Below are positions 1 to 8,547 of a stretch of 64,000 bases of DNA, one piece after another. Below the pieces are notes generated by a model. It saw only the letters and a program-made list of their open reading frames with translations, made no database searches and was not told the origin of the DNA. This stretch comes from Dyadobacter sp. MSC1_007 (GTDB lineage: Bacteria; Bacteroidota; Bacteroidia; Cytophagales; Spirosomataceae), in NCBI RefSeq assembly GCF_023667495.1, contig NZ_JAMOZL010000008.1, positions 1 to 64,000 of the forward strand, given 5' to 3'. The translations under genes were made by a program, and so were the position numbers. Position 1 is the stretch's first letter; every line of letters begins with the position of its first letter.

Positions 1-122
1 CCCCGAAGCCCCACCCTGAGTCCGTAGGTGTCAGGAATTTTATTGGCTTCCAAAGTAGTTCTAATTTCTAGCTTAGCTTTTTCGGTAAGTTGGACCGGGT
101 TTTCCATTGTCTGAATATTCAT
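1..122 (-). CDS. HesB/IscA-family iron-sulfur assembly protein, N-terminal part
   Basis: Only the first 35-40 codons are in the window; the gene runs off the left edge. The reverse strand reads MNIQTMENPVQLTEKAKLEI, followed by a segment ending in YGLRVGLRG. This matches the start of HesB/IscA A-type carriers, where the same strand leads into a Gly-Gly-Cys iron-sulfur ligand just beyond the edge. A-type carriers pass Fe-S clusters to apoproteins in the cytoplasm. The start is uncertain: in-frame ATGs lie at 128, 122 and 107, and the one at 107 (MENPVQL) also fits the family. It is divergent from the gene at 247. The cysteine ligands cannot be checked here. Confidence 0.7.
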   Translation of the reverse strand, partial: MNIQTMENPVQLTEKAKLEIRTTLEANKIPDTYGLRVGLR

Positions 123-180
123 GCGCATTAAACTGGTAAACGCGATTAGGGCGTATTGGATTCGCGTTTTGAAATAAATA

Positions 181-211
181 TCTGCTTAATACCGGTAATC
201 CCTTAATTTTG
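181..211 (+). promoter_or_regulatory. Bacteroidota-type promoter for the gene at 247
   Basis: TAATTTTG at 204-211 is a full match to the Bacteroidota -7 consensus TAnnTTTG. TCTG at 181-184, one base off TTTG, sits 19 bp upstream, the usual spacing to the -33 box. The -7 box overlaps the GTG at 211, which argues that translation begins at the ATG at 247 and not further upstream. Confidence 0.6.
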
Positions 212-246
212 TGCCTCATTTTGGCATAAAATTACGCATTCACACC

Positions 247-765
247 ATGGAATATTACCTGATCCTGACTGTTCTCATACTCGGCGTCGTTGTGACTTTT
301 GGCATGTACCTTACCATTACCACAGTCGCGAACAAGATTTTTGAAAAACAGCGCTGGGACATTCGCAGCAAAAACATCGAGATCACTTTGCCGCTCCGTT
401 TGCAGGCTTACGAACGCATGTGCCTGTTCCTGGAACGCATTACCCCAAGCAACCTGTTGTTACGTCTGGTGCCTTCCGCCATGTCGGCATTGGAGTTACA
501 GCAAATCCTTTTGCAGGAGATCCGCGATGAATATAACCATAACGTAGCCCAGCAGCTCTATATCAGCAGCCACGCCTGGGAACAAGTTACCAATGCAATG
601 AACGAAACCGTTGCGGTGATCAACCAGTCGGCCGCAGAAGTAAGCGGCGAAGCGCCACCTTCGGACCTGGCGAAAAAGATCTTTTCACATGTGATCGAAA
701 AGGAGGTCCAGCCTTCTGCCCACGCATTGAAAGTGATTAAGGAGGAGATCCGGAATATTTTTTAA
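247..765 (+). CDS. conserved membrane-anchored protein of unknown function
   Basis: A 172-residue protein that starts MEYYLILTVLILGVVVTFG, a single membrane-spanning segment (about residues 2-24). It is followed by a charged, mostly helical cytoplasmic-type domain with many Gln and Glu residues. I recognise no catalytic motif. ATG 247 was chosen because the open frame upstream overlaps the promoter -7 box, and the hydrophobic segment begins right at this Met. It lies 56 bp upstream of mutS2 on the same strand and is probably co-transcribed with it. The function is unknown; a topology like this is compatible with a small scaffold or accessory protein, but nothing here proves it. Confidence 0.75.
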   Translation: MEYYLILTVLILGVVVTFGMYLTITTVANKIFEKQRWDIRSKNIEITLPLRLQAYERMCLFLERITPSNLLLRLVPSAMSALELQQILLQEIRDEYNHNVAQQLYISSHAWEQVTNAMNETVAVINQSAAEVSGEAPPSDLAKKIFSHVIEKEVQPSAHALKVIKEEIRNIF

Positions 766-821
766 CATCAACAAAGAGAAAAGGCTGATTGCCCGCGCGC
801 CATCAGCCAACAACCAATAAA

Positions 822-3230
822 ATGCTATATCCGAATACAATCGAACAAAAGCTGGGCTTTGATAAGCTCCGTGAACGATTAAAAGAAAATTGCATCAGCA
901 CATTAGGACAAGCGTTCGTCGAGAAAATACGCTTTTCCGAAAATTTCGGGATGGTCGAAAAGCTTGTCAGCCAGACAGCCGAAATGCAGCGCATACTTGA
1001 ACTGGGCGAGAACTTCCCATCCCAGAACTACATCGACGCTACCCCTTACCTGAAACGGGCGACGATCGAAGGCATGCTTCTCACTCAGCCCGAGTTCTCG
1101 GACCTGAAAGTGTCGTTGCTGACGATCCGACTGTGTCTGCGTTTTTTTGAAAGCCAGGAAGCTGATTCGTTCCCTATTTTGGGCGAATATGCCAAAACGA
1201 TCCGTGTTGAAAAGGCCATCACCGATGCGATCGACCGCATTATCGACGAACGCGGTCAGATCCGCGACTCGGCGTCGGGTGAACTCTCGCGCATCCGTAA
1301 GCGCCTTATTTCAGAGCAGGCAGGCATCCGCAAGAAGCTCGATACTATTCTGAAATCCGCCAGAAGCAACGGGTGGATCGGCGATGATGTGTCGCTCACC
1401 GTCCGGAATGGCAGAATGGTAATACCGGTCGCAGCTGAGCACAAACGAAAACTGCGCGGCTTTATCCACGATGAGTCGGCCACCGGGCAGACTGTTTTTA
1501 TAGAGCCTACCGATGTTTTCGAATCCAATAATGAGATCCGGGAGTTGGAATATGAGGAGCGCCGGGAAATAAACCGCATACTCCTTGAACTAACTGCACT
1601 CCTGCGCCCATTCGTGCCGGATTTGCAAAAAGCTTACGGGTTTTTGGGACTGATGGACTTTCTGCGTGCCAAAGCCAGGCTCGCCGCCGAAATGGGCGCT
1701 ATCAATCCTCCGTTCAGCAACCGGCAGTTTATCGACTGGCGTGACGCACGGCACCCACTTTTGCATTTATCTTTCCAGAAACAAGGCAAAAAGGTGGTAC
1801 CGCTTAATATCGCGTTACAGGAAAAGGAACGCATTCTGATCGTTTCAGGGCCGAATGCGGGAGGAAAGTCGGTTGCATTGAAGACCGTCGGATTGATACA
1901 ATACATGTTTCAATGCGGGTTGCTGGTACCGATGGGCGAAGGCTCCTCTATGGGCTTTTTCCAAAACATATTCATCGATATCGGTGACGAACAATCCCTT
2001 GAAAATGACCTGAGTACATATAGTTCGCATCTTACCAATATGCGCTATTTCCTTTCAATGGCCAACAAACGCACTTTGTTTCTGATTGATGAGTTCGGTA
2101 CGGGTACAGAGCCGGGCCTTGGCGGTGCGATTGCAGAGGCTATCCTGGAAAATCTGACCAAATCGGGTGCATTTGGTATGATCAATACGCATTATACCAA
2201 CCTGAAAGTACTGGCAGATAAAACCGATGGTCTAGTGAACGGCGCTATGCGCTTCGACGGCGAGCATTTGGAACCACTCTATCAACTGGAAATCGGCCGA
2301 CCGGGAAGTTCTTTTGCATTTGAAATCGCTTCGAAAATCGGGCTGCCCAATGCGGTTATCGACCGGGCCAAGGAAAAGCTAGGAACACAACAGGTGAATT
2401 TCGAAAAACTGCTGAAAGAGCTGGACATTGAAAGAAGGGTATTTTCAGAGAAAAACATCGAAATAGGCATCAAAGAGCGCAAACTCGCCAAACAGCTTGC
2501 GGATTATACCTCATTGAAGGAAAAGCTCGAAAACAACGAGAAGAAGATCGTCAATGAGGCCAAGCAAAAGGCTAAGACGCTGCTTTCGGATGCTAATCAG
2601 CTGATCGAAAACACAATCCGTGAGATCAAGGAAAATAAGGCTGAAAAAGAAAAGACAAAAACTGTAAGAACGCAACTGGAATCTTTTGGCAAGAAAAACC
2701 TTGCATTGGAAGAAGTTGTGGAGGCGCAGCCCGCAGAAGAAATATATGAACCCGAAAGCGGCGAAATTACGCCCGGAAGCTACGTAAGGATCATCGGGCA
2801 AACGGCCATCGGGGAAGTGCTTGCAGTAAAAGGCAAAGACGTTGAAATCCGGATCGGCGACCTCAAATCCAATATAAAACTGAACCGTCTCGAAAAAGTT
2901 TCTAATAAAACGTACAAGGCGGCAACCGGCGAAAAGAAGCTAAAAACCGCGGCCAGAGGCGTAGATATGAATGAGCGAATGCTCAATTTCAGTTTCAATC
3001 TGGATATGCGGGGCAAACGCGGCGAGGAAGCACTGGGACTGGTTGATCAGTTTATGGATAATGCGATCATGCTGGGTTACGACGAACTTCGCATCGTTCA
3101 CGGCAAGGGCGACGGCATCCTTCGCACGCTCGTACGCAACCATCTACGCGGGTACGCACAGGTAGCAGCCATGCAGGACGAGCACGCCGACCGCGGTGGC
3201 GCAGGGGTCACGATTGTCAAATTGAAATGA
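822..3230 (+). CDS. mutS2: endonuclease MutS2 / ribosome-splitting MutS-family ATPase
   Basis: An 802-residue MutS2 without the mismatch-recognition domain of MutS. Visible parts: a long helical core and lever region, the ABC-type ATPase with Walker A GPNAGGKS (about 343-350) and Walker B in LIDEFGTGTEPG (about 420-430), a coiled coil rich in Lys/Glu (about 530-640), a KOW-like beta segment, and a C-terminal Smr domain with LDMRGKRGEEAL (about 726) and HGKGDG (about 759). MutS2 proteins suppress recombination; in Firmicutes they also split collided ribosomes, with Smr as the nuclease. The ATG at 822 is preferred over the in-frame TTG at 789 because the family begins with a motif like MLYPNTIEQKLGFD. 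Confidence 0.96.
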   Translation: MLYPNTIEQKLGFDKLRERLKENCISTLGQAFVEKIRFSENFGMVEKLVSQTAEMQRILELGENFPSQNYIDATPYLKRATIEGMLLTQPEFSDLKVSLLTIRLCLRFFESQEADSFPILGEYAKTIRVEKAITDAIDRIIDERGQIRDSASGELSRIRKRLISEQAGIRKKLDTILKSARSNGWIGDDVSLTVRNGRMVIPVAAEHKRKLRGFIHDESATGQTVFIEPTDVFESNNEIRELEYEERREINRILLELTALLRPFVPDLQKAYGFLGLMDFLRAKARLAAEMGAINPPFSNRQFIDWRDARHPLLHLSFQKQGKKVVPLNIALQEKERILIVSGPNAGGKSVALKTVGLIQYMFQCGLLVPMGEGSSMGFFQNIFIDIGDEQSLENDLSTYSSHLTNMRYFLSMANKRTLFLIDEFGTGTEPGLGGAIAEAILENLTKSGAFGMINTHYTNLKVLADKTDGLVNGAMRFDGEHLEPLYQLEIGRPGSSFAFEIASKIGLPNAVIDRAKEKLGTQQVNFEKLLKELDIERRVFSEKNIEIGIKERKLAKQLADYTSLKEKLENNEKKIVNEAKQKAKTLLSDANQLIENTIREIKENKAEKEKTKTVRTQLESFGKKNLALEEVVEAQPAEEIYEPESGEITPGSYVRIIGQTAIGEVLAVKGKDVEIRIGDLKSNIKLNRLEKVSNKTYKAATGEKKLKTAARGVDMNERMLNFSFNLDMRGKRGEEALGLVDQFMDNAIMLGYDELRIVHGKGDGILRTLVRNHLRGYAQVAAMQDEHADRGGAGVTIVKLK

Positions 3231-3254
3231 CAATGCATTGGAATTGCTAGGGTG

Positions 3255-3420
3255 ACATAGGAAGCCCCATTCGGGGCTCGATACCGCTACTAATTCATCG
3301 ATTTCCCTATAAACAGGTAGCCCCTCTGGGGCTGGCTTTACGGATTTCAACCACGGAGTGGTTACCTGTTTATAGAAGAAAACGGGCACGCGCCACAGCC
3401 CCGGCAGGGGCTTCCTTTAA
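3255..3420. repeat. mosaic of short GC-rich inverted repeats
   Basis: Three small hairpins share the arms AGCCCC/GGGGCT with 3-4 nt loops (3263-3278, 3319-3333, 3397-3412). A fourth, AACCAC-GGA-GTGGTT, lies at 3349-3363. An outer perfect 13-bp inverted repeat, CTATAAACAGGTA (3307-3319) and its complement (3363-3375), encloses two of them. There is no open frame of note. The layout looks like a REP-type extragenic element, probably multicopy in the genome, but that cannot be seen from one window. Confidence 0.65.
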
Positions 3421-3446
3421 CCAGTCCGGTAGATGGAAAAAAACCA

Positions 3447-3502
3447 TATAAAAATAGAAAGCGGTTAACGATGATCATCGTTAACCGCTTTCTATTTTTA
3501 TA
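3447..3502. terminator. perfect 56-bp palindrome, bidirectional terminator
   Basis: Every base from 3447 to 3474 pairs with 3475 to 3502 with no spacer. The centre is GATGATCATC, the GC part is AAGCGGTTAACG, and the outer arms are A/T tracts that give a poly-U tail on either strand. It sits between the convergent mutS2 and MFS genes, so it can end transcription from both. The symmetry is longer than needed for a simple terminator. Confidence 0.8.
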
Positions 3503-3550
3503 ACCTTTCTACGCACCATGCTTCTGCATTTGTGCGTCATGAAATCCTAA

Positions 3551-4786
3551 TTAATGTACCGCCGCCGAAGATGCAGGCACTTCTTTACGTCCTTTCATCC
3601 AGAAATACAGGATACCGAATGCGATGATCAGAACCGCCGGGAACATTACCATTGTGCTCAGCGTCGCCTGTCCGGCTGCCAGCTCCATTTCGTCACCGGT
3701 CAGCCCTGCAGCGATTTTCTCAGCTTTGGCATCATCCAGCCATTTACCGATTACCGGCTGCCAGATCGCCGTTGAGAACATTCCGATGCCACCAACTATA
3801 GACATACCCAAAGCACCGCTCAAAGGCACGTTTTGCGCCACGAAACCGATCATGGTTGGCCAGAATAGCGCCACGCCCATCGCGAAGATGACAGCCGCCG
3901 CATAAGCCGCAGGGCCGGTCACTGTGCTAAACAGGTAAATACCTGCCGCCGCCAGGATCGACGATCCCCAAAGGATACCCGTTTGTCCCAATGTAGCAAC
4001 AATAGGGTGTGCAAAATATCTGGTCACGGCCATTAACCCGGTTACCAATGCAAGGATCAGCATCGGGCTGGCGCCGCTTTTACTCATGATAAGACCTGTC
4101 CATTGCTGAGGGCCGAATTCGCTGATCGCAGTGAATGCCATACAAACGAATATAAAAAGGAACAATGGTGTCACCATCGCTTTCAGGTTCTCTCCGATTG
4201 AGGTAACGCCGTCCACGTGTGGTTTTGGAAACGCTTGTCCCCAGAACAAATATGCGTAAATAAGAGTAGGAACCAGGATAATCCAGATTTGGGCCTGCCA
4301 TCCGAGGTTCGCGTCGGTCATGAATTTCGAAATCAAACTACCTACTACGATGCCGCCCGGGAACCACATGTGGAACCGGTTAAGCATTTTACTCATCTGC
4401 AAACCTGAGTAAGCATCGGCGATCATAGGGTTACAGGCAGCTTCGGTACATCCGTTACCTACCCCGATCAAAAAGGTCGAGATCAGCAATCCGGTATAAC
4501 CACCTGAATAGATTGTCATGACAATACCGATCGCGTGGCAGAAAAATGCCACCTGCATGATGGTTTTGGGGCCGATAGTGTGATAAACAAGCCCGCCGAT
4601 GATCATTGCAAGCGGGAAGCCGAAAAACCACATCGAGTTGATAAAACCAAGCTGTTCGGCTGTCAGGTTAAATTCCGTGCCCAACTGAGGCAGGATCCCG
4701 GCGCGAATACTAAAAGAGAATGCAGTGGTTATGAGCGCAAAACAACTTGCATTGAAGAGCCTTCCGCTGTTAACTGATTGGGTCAT
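3551..4786 (-). CDS. MFS transporter, probably sugar or sugar acid uptake
   Basis: A 411-residue polytopic membrane protein with about 12 hydrophobic segments in two halves, as in the major facilitator superfamily. A charged central loop (about 190-210) separates the halves. The segment GNGCTEAACNPMIADAY in helix 4 resembles FucP-like and other sugar-proton symporters, but I cannot name the substrate. The gene diverges from the dehydrogenase-isomerase cluster starting at 5009, and that context suggests import of the compound the cluster degrades. Its 3' end faces mutS2 across the palindromic terminator. Confidence 0.85.
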   Translation of the reverse strand: MTQSVNSGRLFNASCFALITTAFSFSIRAGILPQLGTEFNLTAEQLGFINSMWFFGFPLAMIIGGLVYHTIGPKTIMQVAFFCHAIGIVMTIYSGGYTGLLISTFLIGVGNGCTEAACNPMIADAYSGLQMSKMLNRFHMWFPGGIVVGSLISKFMTDANLGWQAQIWIILVPTLIYAYLFWGQAFPKPHVDGVTSIGENLKAMVTPLFLFIFVCMAFTAISEFGPQQWTGLIMSKSGASPMLILALVTGLMAVTRYFAHPIVATLGQTGILWGSSILAAAGIYLFSTVTGPAAYAAAVIFAMGVALFWPTMIGFVAQNVPLSGALGMSIVGGIGMFSTAIWQPVIGKWLDDAKAEKIAAGLTGDEMELAAGQATLSTMVMFPAVLIIAFGILYFWMKGRKEVPASSAAVH

Positions 4787-4931
4787 GAGACTTAACGGGT
4801 TTGATTATTTGAATTAGTGAATGATAACTTCGGGATGATGCTTTTCTTTAAGATTTTCACAAAAAAAACAAATTAAAGACAATTCTACTGGTTTTAATTA
4901 TTCCTTAAGAGCGTTTTTTATGTCTTAAAAT

Positions 4932-4969
4932 TATATTTGTAAGAAGTAAGAGTCCAGTATACTACTCTT
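4932..4969 (+). promoter_or_regulatory. promoter -7 box and possible operator upstream of the sugar cluster
   Basis: TATATTTG at 4932-4939 matches the -7 consensus TAnnTTTG for the gene at 5009. Immediately downstream, AAGAGT (4948-4953) and ACTCTT (4964-4969) form an inverted repeat with a 10-bp spacer that itself contains the palindrome AGTATACT. The position over the expected transcription start is typical for a repressor site. No regulator gene is present in this cluster, so the binding protein is unknown. Confidence 0.45.
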
Positions 4970-5008
4970 CTTGTTATAAAATCTTTTCAAAACCTTAAAC
5001 CAACTGGA

Positions 5009-6154
5009 ATGTCAAGAAAGATCAGAATGGGCATGGTCGGCGGCTCCCTGGATGCATTTATTGGTGGGGTCCATCGCCGTGCAGCGATCATGGATGGAGA
5101 AATTGAGCTTGTTTGCGGAGTGTTCAGCTCCGATCCGGCTAAGTCAAAAGAAACAGGAAAAGCGCTGTATCTCCCGGAAAACAGGGTTTACAACGACTTT
5201 GAGGAAATGATTTTGAAAGAAAAACAGCTGCCGGAAGGCGAACGTATGGACTTTGTCGCCATCGTTACGCCCAACCACATGCACCACGCACCTACAAAAC
5301 TTGCCCTTGAAAATGGTTTCCACGTTGTTTGTGACAAGCCTATCACGCTGAATACCGAAGAAGCGGAAGAAATAGCGGCCGTTGTTGAGAAATCAGGCCT
5401 GATTTTCTGCCTTACGCATAACTATACCGGCTACCCTATGGTAAAGGAAGCCCGCCACATGATAGCTTCCGGCGCCATTGGGCAAGTCAGGAAGGTAATT
5501 GTGGAATATCCGCAGGGTTGGCTGGCCACGCTCGTGGAAGTTACCGGCAACAAGCAGGCCGCATGGCGGACAGATCCGAAGAAGTCGGGAGCTGCGGGCG
5601 GCCTTGGTGACATCGGCACACACGCCGAAAACCTGGCGGAATACATCACCGGACTCCAAATCACCCAGATTTGTGCCGACCTTACCATATTTGTGGAAGG
5701 CCGTTTGCTGGATGATGATGCACATATTCTTTTACGGTTCAATAACGGTGCCAAAGGTATTCTGCAAAACAGCCAGATCGCCAACGGAGAAGAGAATGAC
5801 CTCAATATCCGCGTTTACGGCGAAACGGGCGGTCTGCAATGGAAACAAATGGAGCCTAACACATTGATACACAAAACCAACCAGGGTACGCGAATCATTC
5901 GTACCGGTGTTGGTAACCTTTCGAAAGCTGCGCAAGTACATACGCGCATTCCCGCAGGCCACCCCGAAGGTTATTTCGAAGCATTTGCTAATCTTTACCG
6001 CAATTTCGCGATTCACCTGAGAGCTTACTGGGAAGGGAAAGCCGCTGATCCGGTATACGATTTTCCAGGTGCAGCGGAAGGTGTCCGGGGGATGAAATTC
6101 ATCGATGCCGTCATCGCTTCCAATAAAACGGAGACGAAGTGGACCGATTTCTGA
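5009..6154 (+). CDS. Gfo/Idh/MocA-family sugar oxidoreductase
   Basis: A 381-residue NAD(P)-dependent dehydrogenase. The N-terminal Rossmann fold begins with a Gly-rich stretch (MGMVGGSLDAFIGGVH, about 7-22). The catalytic Lys is in CDKP (K110), a variant of the family's EKP motif, and the C-terminal alpha/beta domain follows from about 140. The insert in the first loop (GSLDAFIGGVHRRA) marks a subgroup that often carries two-gene partners. Family members oxidise or reduce a ring hydroxyl of sugars or inositols. It is followed 102 bp later by a second paralogue and then an isomerase, suggesting successive oxidation and isomerisation of one substrate. Confidence 0.92.
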   Translation: MSRKIRMGMVGGSLDAFIGGVHRRAAIMDGEIELVCGVFSSDPAKSKETGKALYLPENRVYNDFEEMILKEKQLPEGERMDFVAIVTPNHMHHAPTKLALENGFHVVCDKPITLNTEEAEEIAAVVEKSGLIFCLTHNYTGYPMVKEARHMIASGAIGQVRKVIVEYPQGWLATLVEVTGNKQAAWRTDPKKSGAAGGLGDIGTHAENLAEYITGLQITQICADLTIFVEGRLLDDDAHILLRFNNGAKGILQNSQIANGEENDLNIRVYGETGGLQWKQMEPNTLIHKTNQGTRIIRTGVGNLSKAAQVHTRIPAGHPEGYFEAFANLYRNFAIHLRAYWEGKAADPVYDFPGAAEGVRGMKFIDAVIASNKTETKWTDF

Positions 6155-6194
6155 TCTTAAATCAATCTTAATTCATTACATCTCAATTTAACCC

Positions 6195-6228
6195 GTCCCG
6201 GGCGGCCCGCTCCGGGGCGGACAGTTTT
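6195..6228 (+). terminator. GC-rich hairpin followed by a T run
   Basis: CCCGG (6197-6201) pairs with CCGGG (6212-6216), with an inner GCG/CGC stem, then GGCGGACAGTTTTTC. It lies between the two dehydrogenase genes and may give partial termination, tuning the second gene relative to the first. The T run starts about 8 nt after the stem, so full termination is doubtful. Confidence 0.35.
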
Positions 6229-6256
6229 TCACCTACTTTCCATACCCATTTATTTT

Positions 6257-7402
6257 ATGAACAAAATCAAAGTTGGCGTTGTCGGTACAGGTTTCATTGG
6301 CCCCGCTCACATTGAAGCGCTGAGACGTCTTCCAAATGTTGAAGTAGCTGCACTCTGCGAGGTAACCGCCGAGCTCGCCAAACAGAAGGCCGATTCCCTA
6401 GGCATTGCCCGCTCTTATACTTTCGACGAGTTGCTGAAACAGGACGACATCCAGGCGATCCACATCTGCACGCCTAACTTCCTTCACTATTCACAGTCGA
6501 AAGCGGCTTTGCTGGCAGGGAAACACGTCATCTGTGAGAAACCTTTGGCAAAAGACCTTGCGGAAGCCGAGGAACTGGTAGAATTGGCTGCGAAAACTGG
6601 GCTGGTGAATGCTGTTCACTTCAACCTGCGCTATTATCCGCTGGCCCGCCAGATGAAGTCTATGCGTGAAAAAGGAGAATTGGGCGAAATTTATTCGTTT
6701 ATCGGTTCTTACCTGCAAGATTGGCTATTCTACGAAACCGACTACAACTGGCGTCTTGAACCAGACAAATCAGGTGATTCACGCGCTATTGCCGACATTG
6801 GTTCACACTTAATGGATATCCTGGAATACATTACCGGCCTGAAAACGGTAGCGGTAATGGCTGATTTCAACACAGTTCATCCGACCCGCAAAAAGCCATT
6901 AAAAGCGGTGGAAACGTATTCAGGTAAATTGCTTCAACCGGAGGATTACGCAGACGTCCCCATCAATACCGAAGATCACGCGAACGTATTGCTCCGTTTC
7001 GACAACGGCAATAAAGGTGTAATTACGGTGTCACAGGTTTCGGCAGGTCGCAAAAACCGTATGTCACTGGAAATTTCAGGATCAAAGAAAACATTCAGCT
7101 GGTGCTCTGAGTCGCCCAATGAAATGTGGATCGGTAACCGCGACAAAGCCAATGAGCTACTGATGCGCGACCCATCACTCGTCAATGAGGACGTTCGTTC
7201 GACCATTACCTTCCCAGGCGGCCACAATGAAGGCTTCCCTGATACATCTAAACAGATGTTCAAGGAAGTATATGCGGCTATCGAAGCAGGAAAACAACCC
7301 GAAAATCCAACTTTCCCAACCTTCGCAGATGGCTACCGCGAGTTGCTGATTTGCGAGAAGATTTTGGAAAGCAATAGGGCTGAGGCGTGGGTCACCATTT
7401 AA
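6257..7402 (+). CDS. Gfo/Idh/MocA-family sugar oxidoreductase, second copy
   Basis: A 381-residue dehydrogenase with the standard N-terminal nucleotide motif GVVGTGFIGPAHIEAL (about 7-22) and the classical CEKP motif with catalytic K95. The substrate-domain segment GDSRAIADIGSHLMDILEYITG (written here only in part: DIGSHLMD) carries the conserved Asp and His. It is only distantly similar to the gene at 5009, with different motifs in both domains, so it is not a recent duplicate. The isomerase at 7416 begins 13 bp downstream, which points to one transcript. Confidence 0.93.
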   Translation: MNKIKVGVVGTGFIGPAHIEALRRLPNVEVAALCEVTAELAKQKADSLGIARSYTFDELLKQDDIQAIHICTPNFLHYSQSKAALLAGKHVICEKPLAKDLAEAEELVELAAKTGLVNAVHFNLRYYPLARQMKSMREKGELGEIYSFIGSYLQDWLFYETDYNWRLEPDKSGDSRAIADIGSHLMDILEYITGLKTVAVMADFNTVHPTRKKPLKAVETYSGKLLQPEDYADVPINTEDHANVLLRFDNGNKGVITVSQVSAGRKNRMSLEISGSKKTFSWCSESPNEMWIGNRDKANELLMRDPSLVNEDVRSTITFPGGHNEGFPDTSKQMFKEVYAAIEAGKQPENPTFPTFADGYRELLICEKILESNRAEAWVTI

Positions 7403-7415
7403 TCTAGAAAAACAT

Positions 7416-8468
7416 ATGAAAACAATAAAAGGACCAGGTATCTTCCTCGCCCAATTCCTCGGCGACGAAGCACCATTTAATTCTCTCGATTCCATTGCCG
7501 ATTACATGGCGGGGCTTGGTTATAAGGGCTTGCAGCTTCCTACGTGGGATCCGCGGGTGATCGATGTGAAACAGGCTGCCGAGTCGCAGACTTATGCGGA
7601 TGAGCTTAAAGGCAAACTCGCTGACAAAGGACTTGAAATCACTGAACTGGCTTCGCATATCATTGGTCAGCTGGTGGCATCGCACCCGGTTTACGACGAA
7701 ATGTATGACAATTTTGCAGTGCCTGAGGTTCGCAAAAACCCGAAAGCACGTGCAGAATGGGCTACACAGCATTTGAAATATGTAGCGCAAGCAAGCCGCA
7801 GGCTTGGACTGAAAGCCAGTGCTTCATTCACGGGCGCATTGGCATGGCCATTCCTGTATCCATGGCCTCAGCGCCCTGCCGGACTCGTTGAAACTGCATT
7901 CAAAGAACTGGCGGCACGTTGGAAGCCTATTCTGGATGTTTATGACGAAAATGGCGTGGACGTGGCTTACGAGCTTCACCCGGGCGAGGATGTTTTCGAT
8001 GGTAGTACTTTCGAGATGTTTGTAGATTATCTCGGCGGTCACACCCGCGCTAACATCAACTACGACCCTAGCCATTTTGTGTTGCAGCAATTGGATTACC
8101 TCCAATTCATCGACCTGTATCATGACCGCATTAAGGCATTCCATGTAAAGGATGCGGAATTTAACCCGAGCGGCAAACAGGGCGTTTACAGCGGATTTGC
8201 AGGATGGGCTGATCGTGCGGGACGTTTCCGCTCGCTAGGCGACGGCCAGGTTGATTTTGGCGCCATTTTCTCAAAACTTTCCCAATATAATTACGATAGC
8301 TGGGCAGTTCTTGAATGGGAATGCTGCATTAAGTCGCCTGTTCAGGGTGCCGCAGAAGGTGCGCCTTTTATCGAAAGCCACATCATCGAAGTAACTACGA
8401 AGGCATTTGATGATTTTGCCGGAACCGGTGCTGATGAAGCATTCAACCGCAAAGTTTTAGGACTTTAA
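7416..8468 (+). CDS. sugar phosphate isomerase/epimerase, TIM barrel
   Basis: A 350-residue protein of the AP-endonuclease-2/xylose-isomerase-like TIM barrel family. Metal-ligand type motifs are visible: ELASHIIGQL early, YELHPGEDVFDG in the middle, INYDPSHFVLQQLDY, IKAFHVKDAEF and VLEWECC near the end. This order of Glu, Asp-His, His-Asp and Glu is what the divalent-metal isomerases of this fold show. No signal peptide, so it is cytoplasmic. Together with the two upstream dehydrogenases it suggests oxidation, isomerisation or cleavage of a sugar or keto-glycoside. The exact substrate is not determined by sequence. Confidence 0.9.
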   Translation: MKTIKGPGIFLAQFLGDEAPFNSLDSIADYMAGLGYKGLQLPTWDPRVIDVKQAAESQTYADELKGKLADKGLEITELASHIIGQLVASHPVYDEMYDNFAVPEVRKNPKARAEWATQHLKYVAQASRRLGLKASASFTGALAWPFLYPWPQRPAGLVETAFKELAARWKPILDVYDENGVDVAYELHPGEDVFDGSTFEMFVDYLGGHTRANINYDPSHFVLQQLDYLQFIDLYHDRIKAFHVKDAEFNPSGKQGVYSGFAGWADRAGRFRSLGDGQVDFGAIFSKLSQYNYDSWAVLEWECCIKSPVQGAAEGAPFIESHIIEVTTKAFDDFAGTGADEAFNRKVLGL

Positions 8469-8491
8469 TTGTCTATCATACAAGTATATTG

Positions 8492-8526
8492 AAAACCTAT
8501 TTTCCTTATGGAAGGTAGGTTTTTTC
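8492..8526 (+). terminator. intrinsic terminator after the isomerase
   Basis: AACCTA (8494-8499) pairs with TAGGTT, with an inner TTCC-TTAT-GGAA stem, followed by six T residues at 8520-8525. It separates the three cytoplasmic sugar genes from the secreted fusion at 8548, though the short distance allows read-through. Confidence 0.65.
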
Positions 8527-8547
8527 TACGTTAACCAAACCATCATA

